A stretch of 64,000 nucleotides of DNA from contig NZ_CP025015.1 in assembly GCF_002953715.1 (NCBI RefSeq), positions 310,001 through 374,000 of the forward strand, written 5' to 3'. A program made the translations under genes and the position numbers. Positions 1-8,942 of this stretch are shown one piece after another (the first letter of the stretch is position 1; every line of letters begins with the position of its first letter). Origin of the DNA: Rhizobium leguminosarum (lineage in GTDB: Bacteria > Pseudomonadota > Alphaproteobacteria > Rhizobiales > Rhizobiaceae). The notes beneath the pieces were generated by a model that was not told the DNA's origin, searched no databases, and was given only the letters and a program-made list of their open reading frames with translations.

Positions 1-892
1 GGACGTATATTCCTGAGATGACGATAAGTACGCTTTGAATGACCGGATAATCTCGATTGTTGATCGCATCGACAACGAGACGGCCGATTCCCGGGATATT
101 GAACACCGTTTCTGTGAGTACGACCCCGCCAATCAGATAGGCAAAACTAAGACCAATCACGGTGACGATAGGTGCCCCTGCATTTTTCAAAGCATGGTGA
201 AATAACATGGAGTAGGGCGATGCCCCCTTGGCAGCGGCCGTGCGCATGTAGTCCTCCGACAAAACCTCGAGCATGCTCGCCCGCGCGATCCGGGCGATGA
301 AGGCGATATAGGGAAGACTGAGCGCAACAGTCGGGAGGATGAGATGAGCGAACCATGGCCCTAGGCCTTGGCCGATCGGTGCGTAGCCTTGAACCGGGAG
401 CAGTCGCGTCTGGATAGCGAACACATAAACCAGGAAATAACCGACCACGAAAACCGGAAGAGAATAGCCGAGTGCCGAAAACACGGTGAGAGCGCGATCG
501 ACGAAACCTCCAGCTCGCCAAGCAGCAAGAATACCGAACGTCACTCCGCCTGCCACTGAAACGAACAATGTCAAAAGCGACACTGATAGCGTCGGCTCAA
601 TCCTTTGTTTCATGAGTTGAAGGACCGGACGTCCGGCAAAGACGGAGGTACCGAAATCGCCTCGCAGAGTGCTTTGTGCCCATTGTCCAAACTGTACTGG
701 CAGCGGCTCGTTTAGCCCCAGTTGCTCTCGAACGCTGGCGACCATCTGCTCGCTAGCAGTCGGCCCGGCAATGATGGCTGCTGGATCTCCAGGCGTTAGC
801 CGAATGAGAAGGAAGATGAATATCCCGACCATCGCCATGACGACGATGGCCGAGATCAACCTGCGAAGGATGTAGTACGCCAAGAGACTCAC
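1..892 (-). CDS. Peptide ABC transporter permease, DppB type (3' end outside window)
   Basis: Inner-membrane permease subunit of a dipeptide/oligopeptide ABC importer. Translating the minus strand gives a hydrophobic N-terminal helix after AYYILRRLI, the family landmark RLTPGDPA, further membrane helices, and the permease loop EDYMRTAAAKGAS, which contacts the ATPase. The gene runs off the left edge, so only about 297 codons are seen. I start it at GTG 892, which overlaps the stop of the binding-protein gene by 4 bp (GTGA). A TTG at 883 behind GGGGTGA is the alternative. No ATG is available. It lies directly downstream of the binding protein and is clearly in the same operon. The missing DppC and ATPase genes should lie to the left of the window. 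Confidence 0.9.
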   Translation of the reverse strand, partial: MSLLAYYILRRLISAIVVMAMVGIFIFLLIRLTPGDPAAIIAGPTASEQMVASVREQLGLNEPLPVQFGQWAQSTLRGDFGTSVFAGRPVLQLMKQRIEPTLSVSLLTLFVSVAGGVTFGILAAWRAGGFVDRALTVFSALGYSLPVFVVGYFLVYVFAIQTRLLPVQGYAPIGQGLGPWFAHLILPTVALSLPYIAFIARIARASMLEVLSEDYMRTAAAKGASPYSMLFHHALKNAGAPIVTVIGLSFAYLIGGVVLTETVFNIPGIGRLVVDAINNRDYPVIQSVLIVISGIYV

Positions 893-2487
893 CCCTTTTC
901 CATATTCCACATCGGAACATTGCCGGTCTTCAGACCGACAAGGCCGGTCAGCTCCTTCCGGTGAGCAACGGGTGATACAACCTGGCCCAAGCTTATCAAG
1001 CTCGCGTAGTTCCACCAAACCTGCTGCATTTCGCGAGCGAGTGCTTGGCGTTCGTCGAGTGTCTCGACGTCCGGCCATTTTGCACGCAACGCCTCGTATT
1101 CGGCTGATTCAGGCCAGCCGAACCAACTTTCCTCTCCGTTCATCGCCATCCAGGCCGCAGTTGTCGGATCGCCGAACTGGAAATCAGTTGCAGAGGAAAT
1201 AAAGATGCTCCAGCCACCTTCGTCCACAGAAACCTTCTTGGCCCTTCTGGTAACAAGGCCAGCCCAGTCAGTCGATGCAAGCTCCGCATTGATCCCAATC
1301 TTGCGCATCTCCGATGCGAGTAGCAGCGAAGCGTTGTGCGCTTCTCCCCAGTCGGTGGGATCGAGGATAACGACCTTCTCGCCAGCGTAGCCGGCCTCCT
1401 CAAAAAGCCGCTTGGACGCCTCCGGGTCACCACCCTCCTTGTACCAATCCGTGTTCGCTTCATTGGTATAAGCTGTGCCGGTCCCAAACAGCGATTTGAC
1501 GGGACGACTGTATTGTGGCGATGGATTGATGACGCGTAAAAACGCCTCCTGGTTAATGAGGTGCAACATCGCCTGCCGCGCCTTGACGTTGTTAAACGGC
1601 TTTTGCAGGCAGTTCATGCGGAGAAAATAGTTGTAGCCTGATTTGAACAGATCCTCGAGCACAAGGCTCGGATCGCTTTCGATCAACGGGTAAAGATCGG
1701 CTGGAGGCGCACCAAGGAAATCGATCTCTCCGGCCTGCAAGGCTGAAACGGCCGTCTGCTGATCCGGGAAGTCGCTCCAGATGACACGACTGACTCTGGC
1801 GATCTTTCCACCGGCAAGTCCGTCAGGGGCCTCGCTACGGGGAACATACTCTTCAAACTTGTCGAACGTAATATTAGCCCCAGGTACGAAAAGCTCCTCG
1901 TTGAACTTAAATGGTCCCGATCCGATGTGCGTGGTGACCGCTTCACTTGGCGGACGATTTGCGTCCTTTTCGCGCATGATGAACAGCGGGTAGGTGCTGA
2001 CTTGCGCGAGTTGATCAATCAGCAAACCAAGTGGCTCTTTAAGGGTGATGATGAAGGTTTTGTCATCATTTTGAGAAACATCCTGCGCCCGCTGCTTCAC
2101 CAGACTCCCGCCTGGTGTTTGGAACCAACGTCGAATTGAGGCAACACAATCCGCAGCGGTAACCAGCGTGTGATCGTGCCAGCTCAGTCCGTCTCGAAGC
2201 TGGAAAGCGTAAGTCCTCTTGTCGTCCGAAGCGCTCCAATCCCCGATCATTTGCGGCTGTGGTACGAGTTTTGAATCGAGGCCGAAGAGCATATCGTAGA
2301 CACCAAAGGCGTAATCGCCGATATCTACGTCTGTCGTAGTGTAAGGATCGAAAGCCTGCGGCACGCCATGGGACCATTTCACTGGTTCTCCTCCGGCCGA
2401 TGCCTGCGCAAGGAGTAGGGACGGGAACGACGCTGCCGCTCCTATCGCCATGCTCGCTCTCATTACGTTTCTCCGAGAGATCTTCAT
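889..2487 (-). CDS. Peptide ABC transporter substrate-binding protein (SBP_bac_5)
   Basis: Periplasmic binding protein of a dipeptide/oligopeptide ABC importer, 532 aa, the usual length for family 5 solute-binding proteins. The N-terminus (MKISRRNVMRA, then a hydrophobic stretch ending LLLAQASAG) has a twin-arginine motif, so Tat export is likely. The mature part has family-5 features: an early substrate lobe around WSHGVPQAFDPYTTTD, the middle motif KARQAMLHLINQEAF, and a C-terminal lobe. It starts at ATG 2487 behind AGGGGA and is followed by the permease with a 4-bp overlap. The S9 peptidase gene lies 360 bp upstream on the same strand, so import and peptide cleavage may be linked. Ligand identity cannot be read from the sequence. 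Confidence 0.92.
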   Translation of the reverse strand: MKISRRNVMRASMAIGAAASFPSLLLAQASAGGEPVKWSHGVPQAFDPYTTTDVDIGDYAFGVYDMLFGLDSKLVPQPQMIGDWSASDDKRTYAFQLRDGLSWHDHTLVTAADCVASIRRWFQTPGGSLVKQRAQDVSQNDDKTFIITLKEPLGLLIDQLAQVSTYPLFIMREKDANRPPSEAVTTHIGSGPFKFNEELFVPGANITFDKFEEYVPRSEAPDGLAGGKIARVSRVIWSDFPDQQTAVSALQAGEIDFLGAPPADLYPLIESDPSLVLEDLFKSGYNYFLRMNCLQKPFNNVKARQAMLHLINQEAFLRVINPSPQYSRPVKSLFGTGTAYTNEANTDWYKEGGDPEASKRLFEEAGYAGEKVVILDPTDWGEAHNASLLLASEMRKIGINAELASTDWAGLVTRRAKKVSVDEGGWSIFISSATDFQFGDPTTAAWMAMNGEESWFGWPESAEYEALRAKWPDVETLDERQALAREMQQVWWNYASLISLGQVVSPVAHRKELTGLVGLKTGNVPMWNMEKG

Positions 2488-2633
2488 TGTCTAAATTCCC
2501 CTACTTGTTTTTGATTTCATCGTGTCCGTGACCCTAGCTGTAACGACGTGGAACAGGTGTCGCTGGGTCGCTTCGAGGGCGCGCCTCTCTCCGGCGAGCA
2601 AACTGGCTACGCCGAATGGAGTTGACAAATAGA

Positions 2634-2659
2634 GTTTCGATATGTGGTCATATCGAAAC
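2634..2659. promoter_or_regulatory. Perfect 11-bp inverted repeat, candidate operator
   Basis: GTTTCGATATG is followed by the 4-nt spacer TGGT and then CATATCGAAAC, a perfect inverted repeat. It lies about 150 bp upstream of the peptide-binding-protein gene, in the 359-bp gap after the peptidase gene. There is no U-tract on either strand, so a regulator-binding site is more likely than a terminator. The regulator is unknown. Confidence 0.5.
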
Positions 2660-2668
2660 AAGATCGCT

Positions 2669-2721
2669 GATATCTTTCAGAGACTTACACTCTCATACGA
2701 TCGTGAATGTCGAAAGATATC
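2669..2721. repeat. Second inverted repeat in the same gap (GATATCTTTC / GAAAGATATC)
   Basis: Ten-base arms GATATCTTTC (2669-2678) and GAAAGATATC (2712-2721) are separated by 33 bp. They lie 10 bp from the 2634-2659 palindrome and share the GATAT core. Together they make this gap unusually rich in symmetric sites, as expected of a control region with paired operators. Confidence 0.35.
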
Positions 2722-2846
2722 GAGCCTAACTTCGTCGTTTGACAAAGCTCTAGCCGTGCACTTCAGTTGCTGAGATGCGATAAAGGCCTTGCGGAGACCT
2801 AGGACGTCAGCATCGCTCGGCCCGCTGGACGGGCTATGCTATTGCT

Positions 2847-4973
2847 TCATTTCAAGCTATCTGCAAGATTGACTCGATCAAGGATCCAAGCTTGGCGGAA
2901 TGCGGCTTCTTCCACTACCGCGGGCCCGTGTGAGAATCCGGAGTGACCGCCGAGCATGCGGGTCCTAAAGACCAGCGCAGGGTCGCGGTTGGGCGTGCAG
3001 GAGCGGCGTTGTGCGACGTACCTCGCAGGTTGATGATATAGTACCTGACTGTCATCGAGCGCGGCGTCAATGTAAGTTGGCGGGAGTGGTCTATCAGCGT
3101 CAAGGTTGTAGTATGGGTCGTACGTCCGCATGTAACTGTACTCGTCCGGAGCGCGCGGGTCTCCGTATTCCGCCGTCTCCGCCAACGCGAACGGCATGTT
3201 GAAGTCCAGCTCGGTGTCGATGATGTCGGCAACTGGAACCTCCGCGATCACGGCCCGAAATAAATCAGGTCGCAATGCGGCCGCAGCCAACACGGTACCT
3301 CCACCAGCACTTTTTCCCTCAATGATAATTCCGTCGCGCGAAGCATAGCCCTTCTCAACGAGAGTCTCGGCACATCTGATCAAATCTGTGTAGGTGACGG
3401 TCTTTCGATCACGAATGGCCGCATCATACCAGCGACGCCCGAACTCTCCGCCCCCCCGTACATGCACGATGCCAAAGGCGATCCCTCGATCAAGAAGACT
3501 CAAGCGCTCATCCAGGCATGAGGGTGCGGAGAAGAAGGAGGGCCATCTTGTCGTGCCGTAACATCCGTAGACGTTCAGGAGAACCGGGCCGCCGGGCTGT
3601 CGGTCCCGGCATGAGACCAGTGAAATCGGCACCTGTACCCCGTCTTCGGCATCCGCCATGATGATCGTTGCAACGTATTGAGAGGCGTCGTAGCTCGGGA
3701 CCTTGGCTTGATAAACGATTTTCGATCGGCCGTTTTCCATATCGTATTCGGTGAATGTGTCCGGCCTAATAAACGAACTGACGGAGTAGATAAGCTGTGA
3801 GCTGCAGAAGCGATGCCGCGCCACCGAGTAAGAGCCTCCTGCCGAAACTCCGACTTTCAACGTGCACGTGCTCGCCTCGGGAACGATGACAGATTTAACC
3901 TCTCCAGTTCGCCCATATACGACAAGCCGAGGTCTAAGGTTTTCTCGCTCAAGGGAAACCAGATCCTGATCGAACACGTGAACTTCCTCTAGGGTCACTC
4001 CTGCTCGATGAGGAACAAACTCTTTCCACTGCGACGGCGAAGGGTCGTCTGTTGGCGCGCTCACCATTCGCCAGTCCGGGCCATTGTCGTCTACACGGAA
4101 CAGGAATCTATCGTTCCAATGTTCAGCATAAATCTTGTGTCCTAGATCGCGTGCCACGATCCGGCGCCACTTCCCTTTCGGACTGTTCGACGCGAGACAC
4201 CACACTTCCGCGGCACCTCGTTGAACGCGTAGCGTGTTGTCACAACCGGGGACCACGTTGAGAAACAGCCAAGCGCCGCTGTGCGATCGCCGAACCACTA
4301 CCGCCAGCCGCTCGTTTGATTCTTCGAAGACAACCTCGGATTTGCTGGCCTCCACATCGAAACGAACGATCCGATCATGCTGGCGCCTGTCACTGCGCTC
4401 CTGTGAGAAGAAGAGTGATTGGCTGTCGGCGGCCCAGACTGCCTGGCCTACCCTTGCCGGGCCTCGCCACACTTCTTGGCCCCTAGAAACATCCCGCACC
4501 CTAAGTTCGAAACCCTCATCGCCAACGACATCAAAACTATACGCTAGATACCGTCCGTCATCGCTTGGTTCGAAAATGCCAAGCGTGAAGAAGACAGCCG
4601 CGTGGGGTATCAAATTTGGGTCCATTACAAGTTCGTCAGGGCCTCCCGCTACCGGCCGGCGCCACCATGCCGGATGAGGCAGGCCATCTTCCTGCATCCG
4701 AAAATACTCAAAGGGACCCACTGTCAAAACAGGATGACTACCACCGCCGGCTTTACGCGCTTTAATTTCGGCAACCAGTTGCTGTTTGATCTCCGCCAGG
4801 TGCGCTGTCGCCTGTTCCGCGTAACGGTTCTCTGCTTCAAGATACTGGAGCACATCGGGGTTTTCGCGATTGCGAAGCCAGCCGAACTTATCAGTCGTGA
4901 CATCTTCATGAAGGACGCGGATTCGCGCCTCGGCACGAGGAAGCGGCGGGTGCAAAATTTGCTCTCCCATCAT
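2847..4973 (-). CDS. Prolyl oligopeptidase family S9A peptidase (oligopeptidase B-like)
   Basis: Serine peptidase of 708 aa, the normal length for S9A enzymes. These cleave short peptides after proline or basic residues in the cytoplasm or periplasm. The N-terminal part (EDVTTDKFGWLRNRENPDVLQYLEAEN, in pieces) is the typical S9A entry to a seven-blade propeller. The C-terminal alpha/beta hydrolase carries the nucleophile motif GKSAGGG at about residue 545, the acid region DAALDDSQVLYH, and the histidine in GGHSGFSHG. No signal peptide is evident. The start ATG 4973 is overlapped by the stop codon of the micro-ORF at 4970-5041, with GGAGA 5 nt ahead, which suggests translational coupling. The peptide-binding protein and permease follow on the same strand, fitting peptide uptake and hydrolysis. 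Rhizobial symbiotic plasmids are known to carry S9A peptidases of this kind. Confidence 0.93.
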   Translation of the reverse strand: MMGEQILHPPLPRAEARIRVLHEDVTTDKFGWLRNRENPDVLQYLEAENRYAEQATAHLAEIKQQLVAEIKARKAGGGSHPVLTVGPFEYFRMQEDGLPHPAWWRRPVAGGPDELVMDPNLIPHAAVFFTLGIFEPSDDGRYLAYSFDVVGDEGFELRVRDVSRGQEVWRGPARVGQAVWAADSQSLFFSQERSDRRQHDRIVRFDVEASKSEVVFEESNERLAVVVRRSHSGAWLFLNVVPGCDNTLRVQRGAAEVWCLASNSPKGKWRRIVARDLGHKIYAEHWNDRFLFRVDDNGPDWRMVSAPTDDPSPSQWKEFVPHRAGVTLEEVHVFDQDLVSLERENLRPRLVVYGRTGEVKSVIVPEASTCTLKVGVSAGGSYSVARHRFCSSQLIYSVSSFIRPDTFTEYDMENGRSKIVYQAKVPSYDASQYVATIIMADAEDGVQVPISLVSCRDRQPGGPVLLNVYGCYGTTRWPSFFSAPSCLDERLSLLDRGIAFGIVHVRGGGEFGRRWYDAAIRDRKTVTYTDLIRCAETLVEKGYASRDGIIIEGKSAGGGTVLAAAALRPDLFRAVIAEVPVADIIDTELDFNMPFALAETAEYGDPRAPDEYSYMRTYDPYYNLDADRPLPPTYIDAALDDSQVLYHQPARYVAQRRSCTPNRDPALVFRTRMLGGHSGFSHGPAVVEEAAFRQAWILDRVNLADSLK

Positions 4974-5041
4974 TTGTCTCCAGACAGGGGACGTATGGCG
5001 ACGATGATGCCGGCTTTACGCGAATAGTTCGCAGTTTTCAT
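4970..5041 (-). CDS. 23-codon micro-ORF translationally coupled to the S9 peptidase gene
   Basis: ATG 5041 is preceded by GGGAGG at a 7-nt spacing, the best Shine-Dalgarno match near this operon. The ORF encodes MKTANYSRKAG followed by IIVAIRPLSGDK, and its TGA overlaps the first ATG of the peptidase. The arrangement (strong ribosome site, short ORF, overlapping stop and start) is typical of leader peptides or small coupled ORFs. No family is recognisable. It may be a regulatory leader, a short functional peptide, or the remnant of a longer upstream gene. Confidence 0.4.
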   Translation of the reverse strand: MKTANYSRKAGIIVAIRPLSGDK

Positions 5042-5377
5042 TGATGTGCCTCCCATTGAGCGTTGAGTAGCCTAGCTCGCGGGTCTCAGCATCTCCTGAT
5101 GTTGTAGAGCTGGAAACAGTGCAGCTTAGGACTGGTTCGTTGCTGAAAATTGGAGAGCTCTTTCAGACTTGGCAAATATCAAATCGATATTCCAGCCATC
5201 GAGAAGCTAGATGGGCTGTGTTGCTGAGGAAGGGATCCATGTGAGCTTGCAACTCAAGTGCAGCGTAGGCGCGGGCTCAAGATGAATTGCGGCGCTCAGT
5301 GTGCGCCGAGCGGTATCGCGATCGGACATCAGTATGCCCGGTGATCTCCGAGGAAGGCGCAGCGGACGGCTGGTAGT

Positions 5378-5647
5378 CTAGAAGCACGATCGGCTAGTCA
5401 CTGTCCTCTCTGCTGCAATAGGCCCAGAGCTCGCACATCCAATCGACAGGGCACCGCGACCGAACACTTCTTGGAGGTGCTGGACCACGATGGATAGTTC
5501 CGCTGCTTCCGCGGGGCTCCGTGCCTGAAACAACATCTGTGCGAAAGGCACTCGTGCGTCTTCGAATGTGTCACCCATGGCCTGGACAGGATCATGTTTG
5601 AGGGCCACGACCGGCAGCCGAAAGTCAGCACAATCCTTGTGACTCAC
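5378..5647 (-). CDS. Unrecognised 89-aa ORF, possibly a gene fragment
   Basis: An open frame encodes 89 aa with a protein-like segment (VVALKHDPVQAMGDTFEDAR, then PFAQMLFQARSPAEAAELS), but I recognise no family. It ends in a short basic tail (RTVTSRSCF) that looks accidental. It sits in the roughly 800-bp stretch between the micro-ORF and the NifA-type control region, which otherwise holds nothing I can name. A truncated relic is as likely as a functional gene. Confidence 0.25.
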   Translation of the reverse strand: MSHKDCADFRLPVVALKHDPVQAMGDTFEDARVPFAQMLFQARSPAEAAELSIVVQHLQEVFGRGALSIGCASSGPIAAERTVTSRSCF

Positions 5648-5740
5648 TCAAGGGCCACCATGCAACGTGGCATCAAGGCTTGTGTGGCGCCGGCGCTTAG
5701 TCAGGTCCGATCGACGTGCCCGGTTGCTCCTCTTCGACTT

Positions 5741-5756
5741 TGTGAGATTTAAGACA
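5741..5756. promoter_or_regulatory. NifA-type upstream activator site (TGT-N10-ACA)
   Basis: TGT GAGATTTAAG ACA matches the NifA upstream activator consensus exactly. Its centre is about 103 bp from the -24 element of the sigma-54 promoter at 5850-5866, within the usual range for DNA looping by NifA. The pairing with that promoter makes chance less likely. Confidence 0.65.
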
Positions 5757-5849
5757 TTTGGGTGCGAAAGCGACAGCCAAGTACTACTATTTACGGCGGC
5801 GACGCGGGTAACACGTGGCTTTGGAGCCTCATTTCGCGGAACGTCATCG

Positions 5850-5866
5850 TTGGCACGCCGATTGCT
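5850..5866 (+). promoter_or_regulatory. Sigma-54 (RpoN) -24/-12 promoter of the ATP-grasp/MFS module
   Basis: TTGGCACGCCGATTGCT fits TGGCAC-N5-TTGCW with correct GG-N10-GC spacing. The only departure from the extended consensus is C for a purine at one position. Transcription would start near 5878 and give a leader of about 107 nt before the ATP-grasp start codon at 5985. Together with the activator site at 5741 it predicts NifA-dependent expression under low oxygen or in nodules. Confidence 0.7.
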
Positions 5867-5984
5867 ACAGTCATGTGGCCCGGTCAGAGCGCTGGGCGTA
5901 AATGCCGATAGATACATAGCGAATCGAGGAAGGTTGCCAATTAAACGGCGTTTTGTCCTCGTGTTCTTTCGTTGGAGTATGACC

Positions 5985-6998
5985 ATGCTAATAGCCGTCG
6001 TGTGTAATAGCGAATTCACGGGCGTAATCAACCGGTTCGGCCAGCCATATCCGCAGCCGCCGCAACCGTGGCCGCCGGAGGGACGAATAGTTGACAATGT
6101 GCTGGCGGCGCTGCGAGAAGGCGGCCACGAGACGCTGCTGTGTCAAGGGAATAAAACACTACTCGCTGTGGTTGAGCAGTTCATGCCACCCGATCCGCTA
6201 ACCGGCCGCCCCTCGGGAATGGTCTTCAACTTGGCCGAAGGAATACAGGGCGAGTACCGTTTCACCCACGTTCCAGGAATGCTCGAAATGGCTGGTGTTC
6301 CGTATACCGGATCTAGTCCGCTCGGGCATGGGCTGACGGACGATAAAGTCATCAGCAAGATGCTTATGCGCGATAGTGGCGTGCCAACGCCGAACTTTCG
6401 CGTCATGCGTCGCGGCACCGAGAGCACCGGCGATCTGCAATTTCCGTTGGTAGTGAAGCCGCGTCACGAGGACAACAGCTTCGGGCTGCGAGTCGTCCAT
6501 GACGCAGCTCAACTTAGGCCGGCAATCGAAATGATCGACGCTCAGTATGCGCAAGATTCGCTCGTGGAAGAATACATCGAGGGGCGGGAAATCAACGTAG
6601 CGCTGCTTGGAAACGAAGATCTCGAGGTGTTTCCTCTCGTGGAGCACGATCTCGCCAAGCTCGACACTAAAATTTTGACCTGGGAAGCGAAGTACCTGAC
6701 GGCCGCGCAGCCGCCAAAGATTTGCCCGGCGATAATCGGGAGCAGACTTGCGGCATCACTGAGGGATATTTCGATTGCTACTTTCCATGCTTGCCAGTGC
6801 CGCGACTATGCCCGCGTAGATCTTCGGATCGATCGTTTCGGCAAACCTTTTGTTCTAGAAATCAACTCAATGCCGGGTCTCAGCAGGAGCTCCCCTTATG
6901 TACTAGCCGCGATGGCTGCGGGACACAGCTACTCGAGTTCGATCAATGGCATCCTTGATGTCGCCCACAAGCGGTATTTTGGAAATGGAATCCAATAG
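5985..6998 (+). CDS. ATP-grasp ligase, D-Ala-D-Ala ligase-like
   Basis: ATP-dependent carboxylate-amine ligase of 337 aa, related to D-alanine-D-alanine ligases. Visible features are an N-terminal domain with an FNLAEGIQGEYR segment like the substrate loop of Ddl enzymes, the ATP-binding core FPLVVKPRHEDNSFG, the linker VEEYIEGREINVALLG, and the metal-binding end ARVDLRIDRFGKPFVLEINS followed by MPGL. Start: ATG 5985 has GGAG 7 nt upstream and lies downstream of the sigma-54 promoter. The frame is open further upstream but would begin before the promoter. An MFS exporter follows after 228 bp on the same strand, so the product may be a dipeptide-like or amide-linked compound that is exported. 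A cell-wall ligase role is unlikely given the context, and the substrate is unknown. Confidence 0.85.
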   Translation: MLIAVVCNSEFTGVINRFGQPYPQPPQPWPPEGRIVDNVLAALREGGHETLLCQGNKTLLAVVEQFMPPDPLTGRPSGMVFNLAEGIQGEYRFTHVPGMLEMAGVPYTGSSPLGHGLTDDKVISKMLMRDSGVPTPNFRVMRRGTESTGDLQFPLVVKPRHEDNSFGLRVVHDAAQLRPAIEMIDAQYAQDSLVEEYIEGREINVALLGNEDLEVFPLVEHDLAKLDTKILTWEAKYLTAAQPPKICPAIIGSRLAASLRDISIATFHACQCRDYARVDLRIDRFGKPFVLEINSMPGLSRSSPYVLAAMAAGHSYSSSINGILDVAHKRYFGNGIQ

Positions 6999-7796
6999 GA
7001 ATCAACCGCTGATCCAAAAGACGCCGACCGGCACCTCAGAGAAGGTGCACACGCATGCAGCCGCTTGCGATACGGTCCTGGCGTCTCGCTAGCGCGGGCT
7101 CAATTCCGAAGGCTGGCGGAAACCTCCGCCAGCGCTTCGCCGCACCCATGACATTCGAGACCTGGCGTTTCGCACCGAATATCCTGCTGCCTCGCAGCAT
7201 CGCCGTTGGATGAGAGCTAAAGAGATATGCGGCATGAAAAATCGAGTTCAGTCACTTCGACAGCATTCACCCCGCTCCGAAATAAGGTGTTCCGTTCAAT
7301 CTGGACGGCCACACAAATCGCAAGCCTTGGATGGCTCATTCAGACGACAGCAATCAGCTGGCTGATGGCCACGACCTCCGCTTCCGATGTAATGGTCGCG
7401 CTAGTGCCGGCCTCTTCCACTCTACCGGCGTTCCTCCTGTCAATCCTCGCAGGAGCTATTGCCGACGGTTTCAGCCGACGCTGCGTAATGCTCATCGGCC
7501 ATTGTTTGATCGCGTTTTCTTCGCTGATGCTGGCCATATCCGTTGCACTGGGATTCGTCAGTCCTTGGCTGATATTAGGGCTAGGCTTCCTGGCGGGATG
7601 CGGTTTCGCGGTGAATGATCCCGCTTGGCACGCCTCTGTAGGCGACATCCTGGAGAAGCGTGACGTTCCGGCGGCGGTCACCTTGATGTCGGTTGGGTAT
7701 AACATTGTTCGAGCGGCAGGGCCGGCAATCGGGGGGCCAATTCTTGCTTTTTTGGGGCCTCTTACCGCATTCGTGCTAGCAGCTCTCAGCGACCTA

Positions 7797-8942
7797 GTGG
7801 ATTGATCGCGACGAAAGATTCCGTCCTGAGATTCCCAACCGTTTGGGATTGTGCGACGGTTGGGGATGCGCACAGGGATCACATTTGACGTCACCGCCGC
7901 CGACCGTTCTCGGCTTGAAGCCATCATTGCTGCCCCAACGTCTCCGCAGAAGCATGTCTGGCGGGCCAAGATCATCTTGATGAGCGGCAACGGCCTGGGA
8001 ACGGTCGCCATCATGCAGGCGACGGGAAAGTCCAAACCTTGCGTTTGGCGCTGGCAGGAGCGTTTCATGTCCGAGGGGGTCGATGGCCTGTTGCGCGACA
8101 AGAGCAGGCCTCCGGGCATGGCGCCTCTGGAGAGCGACGTGGTGGAGCAGGTCGTTGCGCTGACGCTGGAACCGCCTCGACAGGAGGCAACGCACTGGAC
8201 CGTGCGTGCCACGGCAAATGCCGTTGGGATCGCGGCCTCTTCCGTCGTCAAGATCTGGCACGAGCATGGGCTGGCGCCGCATCGGTGGCGCAGTTTCAAA
8301 CTCTCCAACGACAAGGCTTTTGCCGAGAAGCTTCACGATGTCGTCGGTCTCTACGTCTCGCCACCGGCCCACGCCATTGTCTTGTCCGTCGATGAGAAAA
8401 GCCAGATCCAGGCGCTCGACCGGACCCAACCGGGCTTGCCGCTCAAGAAGGGGCGCGCCGGCACAATGACCCACGATTACAAGCGCCACGGCACGACCAC
8501 CCTGTTTGCCGCCCTCAATGTTCTCGACGGATCGGTCATCGGCCGAAACATGCAGCGCCACCGGCATCAGGAGTTTATTCGGTTCCTCAACGCCATTGAG
8601 GCGGAGCTGCCGAAAGATAAGGCGGTCCACGTCATTCTCGACAATTACGCGACGCATAAACAGCCGAAGGTCCGCGCCTGGCTGGCAAGGCATCCACGAT
8701 GGACCTTCCACTTCGTCCCGATATCGTGCTCATGGCTCAATGCTGTCGAAGGCTTCTTCGCAAAACTGACACGCCGGCGGCTGAAGCACGGCGTTTTCCA
8801 CTCCGTCGTTGACCTGCAGGCGGCCATCAACCGCTTCGTCAAAGAACACAACCACGAACCAAAGCCATTCATCTGGAAAGCAGACCCCGATGAGATCATC
8901 GCAGCCGTCAAACGTGGGCACCAAACGTTGGAATCAATCCAC
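7797..8942 (+). mobile_element. IS630-family insertion sequence, complete, 1146 bp
   Basis: Terminal inverted repeats read GTGGATTGAT at the left and ATCAATCCAC at the right. The element is flanked by TA at 7795-7796 and 8943-8944, the TA target duplication characteristic of IS630/Tc1 elements, within a CTAG context. It carries one transposase gene and interrupts the MFS exporter copy 1. Confidence 0.93.
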
